A stretch of DNA of 40,571 nt from a virus: positions 1 to 40,571 of the IMG/VR virus record IMGVR_UViG_3300012351_000002; one strand, 5' to 3'. Shown here piece by piece: positions 35,957 through 40,571 of this stretch (its first letter is position 1; each line of letters begins with the position of its first letter). Position numbers and translations under genes: made by a program. The notes beneath the pieces are model-generated. The model did no database searches and was not told the origin of the DNA. It saw nothing but the letters and a program-made list of their open reading frames with translations.

Positions 35957-37314
35957 CCGCACCGGTAATTCCGCAGAGTTCGGAAGAGCTCGCGGAGATG
36001 ATCGCCGACCGTAAGGTGATCAGCGAGGTTCTCAACGCCGAGGACAGGACCCTCTGGCCGAAGCTGATGACCGCGTACGCCAACAAGGTCAACAAGGTGG
36101 ACCGGGACGTCGAGCGGCAGATCTCGGAGCAGATCGAGCGCACCTGGGCGTCGTTCGCGAAGGAAAACTTCGCGGACATGCGGCGCCCGGACATGCGGCC
36201 TGCGACCGGTGCCGACGCGCGCGCGGCGCGCCAGACCGGCAACGCCTACATGAAGCACACCCCCGGCACCAAGCTGAACGGCAAGTTCGGCTCGCTGATG
36301 GGCTTCATCGACATCGTCACCGGTGACCCGCGCGATCCCGAGACATCCGGTCTCCGCAAGGAGATCCGGGACGCGATGAGTTCGACCGACCCTTCGCTCG
36401 GCGGCTTCCTGATCCCGGAGGAGTTCCGCACGCAGCTCATGGAGGTGGCGCTCGATGAGGCCGTCGTCCGGCCGCGCGCGACCGTCATCCCGATGAGCAC
36501 CCTGCGGACGTCGATCCCGTTCGTGGACGTCACCTCCAACGCCACCACGGTTTCCGGCGGCATCATCGGCTACTGGACCGAGGAAGGGGCCGCGCTGACC
36601 GCGTCCCAGCCGAAGTTCGGCCGGGTGGCGCTGGAGGCGAAGAAGCTCACGGCGTATACCGAGATCCCGAACGAGCTGCGGCAGGACTCGAATCCGGCCG
36701 CAGAGGCGTACGCGCGCACCGCGTTCCCGAAGGCTGTTGCGGCCTTCGAGGACTACGCGTTCCTGCTTGGCACTGGGGTTGGTGAGCCGCTCGGCGTGTT
36801 CAATGCGACCAACGCGGCGATCGTCGCGACGGCGGCCGAGAGCGGCCAGACGTCCCTGACCATCGTGTGGGAGAACATCATCAAGATGTACGCCCGCATG
36901 CTGCCCGAGGCGCTCAACCGGGCCGTGTGGGTCGTCAGCAACGACACCCTTCCGCAGCTCATGACCACCGCGCTGACCGTGGGCGTCGGCGGCGCGCCGA
37001 TCGGCATGGCCAACTTCGACGGCACTTCCGGCCCGGTCCTCTCGCTGCTCGGCCGCCCGGTCGTCGTCTCCCAGCGGGTCAACAAGCTCGGCCTTCAGGG
37101 GGACATCTCGTTCGTCGACTTCTCGCAGTACCTCATCGGTGACCGGATGGCGATGTCCGCCGAACTGTCCACCGATTACAAGTTCGCGAACGACTCGACC
37201 GCGTTCCGGTTCATCGAGCGCGTTGACGGCCGCCCGTGGGTGCAGTCAGCCATCACCCCCCGCAACGGTGGTGCGACGCTCAGCCCGTACGTTCAGCTTG
37301 CCGCGCGCCCGTAA
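35953..37314 (+). CDS. Major capsid protein, HK97 fold
   Basis: 453 residues. About 115 N-terminal residues are charged and helical, a scaffold-like delta domain that the protease would remove. The core begins near DPSLGGFLIPEEFRTQLM and continues VIPMSTLRTSIPFVD, then GEPLGVFNATNA, WVVSNDTLPQLM and VVVSQRVNKLG, the order of HK97-type capsid proteins. It builds the icosahedral head. It follows directly on the protease gene. Confidence 0.93.
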   Translation: MTAPVIPQSSEELAEMIADRKVISEVLNAEDRTLWPKLMTAYANKVNKVDRDVERQISEQIERTWASFAKENFADMRRPDMRPATGADARAARQTGNAYMKHTPGTKLNGKFGSLMGFIDIVTGDPRDPETSGLRKEIRDAMSSTDPSLGGFLIPEEFRTQLMEVALDEAVVRPRATVIPMSTLRTSIPFVDVTSNATTVSGGIIGYWTEEGAALTASQPKFGRVALEAKKLTAYTEIPNELRQDSNPAAEAYARTAFPKAVAAFEDYAFLLGTGVGEPLGVFNATNAAIVATAAESGQTSLTIVWENIIKMYARMLPEALNRAVWVVSNDTLPQLMTTALTVGVGGAPIGMANFDGTSGPVLSLLGRPVVVSQRVNKLGLQGDISFVDFSQYLIGDRMAMSAELSTDYKFANDSTAFRFIERVDGRPWVQSAITPRNGGATLSPYVQLAARP

Positions 37315-37326
37315 CTCCTGATCCGG

Positions 37327-37361
37327 GGGCCGGAGCGTACCTCATCCCCACGCTCCGGCCC
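37327..37361 (+). terminator. Stem-loop after the capsid gene
   Basis: Perfect 12-bp stem GGGCCGGAGCGT (37327-37338) with 37350-37361, 11-nt loop. It lies 12 bp after the stop. It may partly terminate transcription or protect the capsid mRNA 3' end. No T-run. Confidence 0.6.
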
Positions 37362-37422
37362 TCACTTCCGCACCACCCGATAGTCCGGCAGTCACGCCCC
37401 GGGCGCCCCCTAGGAGGTAACA

Positions 37423-37857
37423 GTGAGCTCCATGAATCCTCTCGGCCGCACGCACAATGCGGCGGTCAGCGTCACCACCGCGGCGAAGCGGGTCAACTTG
37501 AAGGACTGCTCCGGCGTCCTGTTCTATCTGACCAACTCGTCCGGCGCCACCGCAGCGACCTTCAGCGAGTCGAACGCCGCATCCGGCGGTACCACGCAGG
37601 CTCTCGCGGCGATCACCGAGTATTGGACGCAGGCCACCGGTACCGGGGTGTGGACGCGCAGCACACAGGCCGCCGCGTCCACCATCACCAGCATCAACGC
37701 CGTCGGCGCACTGCACGCAGTCTACATTCCGCAAGGCGCGCTGTCGGACGGCTTCGGCTACCTGTCGGCCAGCCACGCAACGGGTACCTTCCTCATGGTG
37801 CTCTCCGACCTGGATGTCAAGCGGGTCCCGCAGAACCTCGCGGACGTGACGGTATGA
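37423..37857 (+). CDS. Head accessory / decoration-like protein
   Basis: 144 residues from a GTG at 37423, five bases after AGGAGG. Alanine/threonine/serine-rich and mostly beta (HNAAVSVTTAAKRVNLKDCS, VLFYLTNSSGATAATF, GTFLMVLSDLDVKRVP). Proteins of this type follow capsid genes in Streptomyces phages and are likely to cement or decorate the head. Role inferred from position. Confidence 0.6.
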   Translation: MSSMNPLGRTHNAAVSVTTAAKRVNLKDCSGVLFYLTNSSGATAATFSESNAASGGTTQALAAITEYWTQATGTGVWTRSTQAAASTITSINAVGALHAVYIPQGALSDGFGYLSASHATGTFLMVLSDLDVKRVPQNLADVTV

Positions 37858-38315
37858 CCTCCATCGTCAAGACCACCTCGTACCGGGACCTCGCATTCGG
37901 GGTCAAGGTCGACAAGGCGACCGCCGTGCTTCCGGCTACTGCCTATGGCACGCTGTTCACCGTTTCCGGCGGCCGGGTGCTCATCACCGGCCTCATCGGC
38001 GAGTTCACCATCGCCGCGGACGCCACCGCCACCACCGTCAAGGTGACCGGTACGCCGACCACGGGAACCGCCGTGGATTGGTGCACCGCCACTGCCGTGA
38101 CCTCCAAGGAGATCGGCGCTCAGATGACCCTCCCGGCTGCCGCGGGCGGCGCGCTGGTCGTCACCAATGCCGGAGCGGGCGGGCAGATACAGTGCAAGAG
38201 CCCGTTTGTCGCGGCCATCGGTACGATCGGTATTACCACGTCGGCCACGAACGCGGGTTCGGCCAAATGGACGGTCTTCTACGTCCCCCTGGATGCGGCA
38301 GGCGTTCTCGCATAG
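37854..38315 (+). CDS. Head accessory protein 2
   Basis: 153 residues, overlapping the previous gene by ATGA. Beta-rich: FGVKVDKATAVLPATAYGTL, VSGGRVLITGLIGEFTI, TATTVKVTGTPTTGTAVDWC, TNAGSAKWTVFYVPLD. It resembles small virion surface proteins of actinophages. No recognised domain. Confidence 0.6.
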   Translation: MTSIVKTTSYRDLAFGVKVDKATAVLPATAYGTLFTVSGGRVLITGLIGEFTIAADATATTVKVTGTPTTGTAVDWCTATAVTSKEIGAQMTLPAAAGGALVVTNAGAGGQIQCKSPFVAAIGTIGITTSATNAGSAKWTVFYVPLDAAGVLA

Positions 38316-38321
38316 CCCCTT

Positions 38322-38369
38322 CCGTCCGGGACGTAGGATTCTCCCCACAGACCCTTACGTCCCGGACGG
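38322..38369 (+). repeat. Perfect 14-bp stem-loop touching the next ribosome binding site
   Basis: CCGTCCGGGACGTA (38322-38335) with 38356-38369, 20-nt loop. The 3' arm runs into GGGAGG (38368-38373), the ribosome binding site of the next gene. It may terminate transcription partly or limit translation of the gene at 38379. Confidence 0.6.
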
Positions 38370-38378
38370 GAGGCACGG

Positions 38379-38534
38379 ATGCCGAAGATCGATGCCACGG
38401 ACCGAGTCACGGACGCCTCGCAAGAACCGTCTCAGCCGGTAGACGAACCGGCGGAGTATGAAGCGCCTCCGGCGCCGCCCGAGCTGGCCGAACCCGAAGA
38501 GCCCGAGAAGCCGAAGCGCACGACACGCAAGTAG
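38379..38534 (+). CDS. Small proline/glutamate-rich protein, 51 residues
   Basis: Reads MPKIDATDRVTDASQEPSQP, then an acidic proline repeat (PAEYEAPPAPPELAEPEE) and a basic end (KPKRTTRK). It is low-complexity and probably disordered. The ribosome binding site GGGAGG and in-line spacing to the next gene make it likely to be real. Function unknown. Confidence 0.6.
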   Translation: MPKIDATDRVTDASQEPSQPVDEPAEYEAPPAPPELAEPEEPEKPKRTTRK

Positions 38535-38543
38535 GGAGTGGCA

Positions 38544-38972
38544 GTGTCCAACGGGTATTTCACCTCCGCGGCCGAAGGGTTCATCTCGGGCCTGCTCGAT
38601 CTGGACACTGCCACGATCAAGGCCGGATTCGTGCGCGGCTACACGTTCTCGGCGGCGCACGTGTTCGTCTCCGACGTCACCGGATCCGGGGGTGTCTTCA
38701 ACGGCACCCCCGTTCAGCTCACTGGTATCACCGTGACCGGTGGCGTGTTCGACGCGGCGGACTCCTCGATCACCACCACCGCTAGCGCCGTCAACCACGG
38801 CATCCTGCTCTTTCAGTCGAGCGCGGTTACCGGTGGCGCCGACGTGGCAGCATCCGTGCAACGGATCATCGCCTACTACGACGCCGGTACCGGCCTGCCC
38901 GTGCAGCCGGGGACCACGTCGACGCCGATCACGTGGGACAACGGGACGAATCGTATCGTCAAGGTCGGCTGA
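38544..38972 (+). CDS. Minor head-region protein
   Basis: 142 residues. The GTG at 38544 is preferred to one two codons earlier because AGGGAG then sits at normal distance. Reads NGYFTSAAEGFISGLLDLDT, then AAHVFVSDVTGSGGVFNG, VNHGILLFQSSAVTGG and TPITWDNGTNRIVKVG. This pattern is typical of small proteins encoded after actinophage capsids. Probably a virion component. Confidence 0.65.
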   Translation: MSNGYFTSAAEGFISGLLDLDTATIKAGFVRGYTFSAAHVFVSDVTGSGGVFNGTPVQLTGITVTGGVFDAADSSITTTASAVNHGILLFQSSAVTGGADVAASVQRIIAYYDAGTGLPVQPGTTSTPITWDNGTNRIVKVG

Positions 38973-38975
38973 GAC

Positions 38976-39941
38976 ATGCCGGTCACCGCGCCGTTCGTCA
39001 CCGGAACGCCGCAAAGCTTCTCGTTCACGGCCACCGGGACCGTGGTCACGTACACCGGTGGCGGGACAGCCAACGCCACCACGTATGACGTCCTGAGCAT
39101 CAACTCGGACAACACGGTGACCACGCCGTCCGGCTGGACGCTGGCCACGAGCCGTGTCGTCAACCAGGGTGCATACATCTTCTACAAGTCTGGCGGGACG
39201 ACCACCGCGACCATCGACCTAGGTGGTGGCATCTCGACGTCCACCGATGCGTTGTGGGTGCGGATCACCAACTCGGCGGGCGCCGACTCCGGCGCCACCA
39301 CCGTTACTGGAGTCGACGGTTCGCCAGGAACCAGCTCGTTTGCGCTGACCTCTGCCGCGCTGTCCACGAGTACCGAGCTTGCGCTCATGTTCATGGCAGG
39401 GCACAACTTCTCTAGCGCGCCGACGTCTCCATCATGGTCGAGCGGCTATACGGAGCAGTGTGAGGCCACCATCGGGACCGGTGGTTCCGGCACGTATGGC
39501 AATGTCGGAGTCAAGACCCCCGCGGGGACCGCGGCCGAGTCGCCGTCTGTGAGCTGGACGAACTCCGTCACCAACCGGTATTCACTGTTCGTGGCGTTCC
39601 TCGGGTTCGACGCCGGGGGAACGATCACCCCGGACGGCATCCATATCCCGATTGCCCTGGGATCGCCTTCCGTCTCGGCGGCAATCACGGTGAGCCCATC
39701 CGGTCTGGCTGTCCCGGTTGCTCTCGGCGCGCCTGCCGTCGGAACCGGAGCCGTTGTCACCACCGTGCCGGGCGGATCGTGGTGGACGCTGAAGGCCATC
39801 GATGATACCAACATCGAGAACGCCCGGCAGGAGTGGCGCGAGGGACCGGTTGCCTGCCCGAACGACGGCGAGCCGCTGCTCTGGGATCCCCGGCTGAAGA
39901 AACGCCGCTGCCCGTATGACGGCTGGATTTCTCCCCGGTAG
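38976..39941 (+). CDS. Virion surface protein with C-terminal zinc-ribbon segment
   Basis: 321 residues. Residues 1-210 are a serine/threonine-rich beta sandwich (TPQSFSFTATGTVVTYTGGG, TTSTATIDLGGG-like strands). Residues about 210-260 contain two similar short units (GIHIPIALGSPSVSAAITVS and GLAVPVALGAPAVGTGA). The last 45 residues have ARQEWREGPVACPNDGEPLL and CPYDGWISPR, two CPxDG knuckles that could bind zinc. The same end segment is known at the C-terminus of other actinophage head proteins. A head fibre or surface role is inferred. Confidence 0.6.
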   Translation: MPVTAPFVTGTPQSFSFTATGTVVTYTGGGTANATTYDVLSINSDNTVTTPSGWTLATSRVVNQGAYIFYKSGGTTTATIDLGGGISTSTDALWVRITNSAGADSGATTVTGVDGSPGTSSFALTSAALSTSTELALMFMAGHNFSSAPTSPSWSSGYTEQCEATIGTGGSGTYGNVGVKTPAGTAAESPSVSWTNSVTNRYSLFVAFLGFDAGGTITPDGIHIPIALGSPSVSAAITVSPSGLAVPVALGAPAVGTGAVVTTVPGGSWWTLKAIDDTNIENARQEWREGPVACPNDGEPLLWDPRLKKRRCPYDGWISPR

Positions 39942-39986
39942 TGCTACCATCCGGATCATCATGTAATGCCCCCGCTGATCATGATG

Positions 39987-40014
39987 AAGGCGGGTCCCCG
40001 CTAGGATCCGCCTT
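39987..40014 (+). terminator. Terminator between head and connector genes
   Basis: 11-bp stem AAGGCGGGTCC (39987-39997) with 40004-40014 (one G-T pair), loop CCGCTA, then T. A competing pair TCATCATG/CATGATGA lies just upstream (about 39957-39986), so two alternative structures are possible. Confidence 0.65.
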
Positions 40015-40054
40015 TCAGCACCACCCCACCGCGAATGCATGGTGAGGATCAGGA

Positions 40055-40571
40055 ATGGCGCTTGCCCCGTACACCAGCCGTGAGGCTGTGATGGATGCTC
40101 TCGACGTCAAGGCGTCCGCCTACACGTCAGCGCAGATCGACCGGGCAATCGACAGTGGCGCGGAAGGTGTCGACTCCCTCTGCAACCGCAGCTTCCTCCC
40201 GATCCTCACCACCAAGTCATTCCAGTATCCGGACGTTGCGCAGGACGAGGCGTGGACGCTATGGCTGGATGCGAGCACGCTGGTCTCGCTGACCACGCTG
40301 GTCAGTGGCGGCGTGACGATCCCCGCCTCCGGCTACTACCTAGAACCGAACGAATACGGTCCTCCATTCGACCGGATCGAGATCAACCGGGGATCGAGCT
40401 ACGGCTTTTCCGGCGGATCCGGCGGTCCTCAGCGCGCCACCGTGGCGACCGGCCTGTTCGGCTACACCAACGAGGAGACCTCAGCGGGCGTCCTGGCCGC
40501 GAGCATCGTCAGCTCCTCGGTGACCACGATGACGGCCAGCAAGCCCATCGGCGTGGGACATGTGCTGCGCG
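40055..40571 (+). CDS. Head-tail connector protein, N-terminal part (gene cut by the window edge)
   Basis: The ATG at 40055 follows GGTGAGGATCAGGA. The first 132 codons lead exactly into the frame read from base 3 of the window. The N-terminal sequence YTSREAVMDALDVKASAYTS, QIDRAIDSGAEGVDSLCNRS and LDASTLVSLTTLVSGGVTIP is the helical pattern of phage head-tail connectors, in which a conserved cysteine-arginine segment precedes a beta insertion. See the entry at 1-650 for the rest. Confidence 0.8.
   Translation, partial: MALAPYTSREAVMDALDVKASAYTSAQIDRAIDSGAEGVDSLCNRSFLPILTTKSFQYPDVAQDEAWTLWLDASTLVSLTTLVSGGVTIPASGYYLEPNEYGPPFDRIEINRGSSYGFSGGSGGPQRATVATGLFGYTNEETSAGVLAASIVSSSVTTMTASKPIGVGHVLR
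40449..40571. repeat. Direct terminal repeat, right copy
   Basis: Identical to 1-123; it closes the genome into a circle of 40448 bp. Confidence 0.95.

Overview
This window is a complete or near-complete genome of a small tailed phage with a long non-contractile tail (siphovirus type), probably infecting a high-GC actinobacterium such as Streptomyces or a relative. The first 123 bases (1-123) are repeated exactly at the end (40449-40571), so the sequence closes into a circle of 40448 bp. The contig ends cut through a head-tail connector gene. The host guess rests on the GC-rich coding bias, a WhiB-like protein, a GH25-type lysin, actinobacterial -10 boxes (TAGACT), leaderless genes and many small families typical of Streptomyces siphophages. 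No integrase, excisionase, DNA polymerase or CRISPR array was seen.

Layout, plus strand from the central divergent promoter at about 24.3 kb, reading rightwards and across the closure: a ribbon-helix-helix regulator, a primase/helicase, a BRO-type antirepressor, an iteron-rich candidate origin (27.64-27.86 kb), small early genes with a RusA-like resolvase (27.9-30.2 kb), terminase (30.3-32.2 kb), a cluster of tiny genes (32.2-33.3 kb), portal, ClpP-type prohead protease, HK97-fold capsid and accessory head proteins (33.4-39.9 kb). After closure come connector and tail genes (0-10.5 kb), including a frameshifted tail chaperone, a 766-residue tape measure and a 1120-residue tail-tip protein carrying a carbohydrate-binding-like insert. 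The lysis genes follow (10.6-12.4 kb). The minus strand carries one long leftward block (24.2 to 12.4 kb) of small genes, a DEAH helicase, a RecB/Cas4-like nuclease, a HicA-like protein, a cluster of odd tRNA-like elements, a secreted I36-type protease-inhibitor homologue beside a papain-like hydrolase, and a WhiB-like protein. The two blocks converge at 12437-12443 and overlap by 7 bp.

The clearest unifying signal outside the genes is a family of ten 22-bp dyad sites, CTCAGT-N10-ACTGAG, with a partly conserved centre (TGACTTC). They sit on the promoters of both strands between 14 and 32 kb. At five promoters the -10 box lies only 6-7 nt from the ATG, so the mRNAs would be leaderless; a sixth, weaker case lies in front of the terminase gene. 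This looks like a phage-wide repressor regulon. The regulator encoded beside the divergent double operator (24370-24684) is the natural candidate for binding it.
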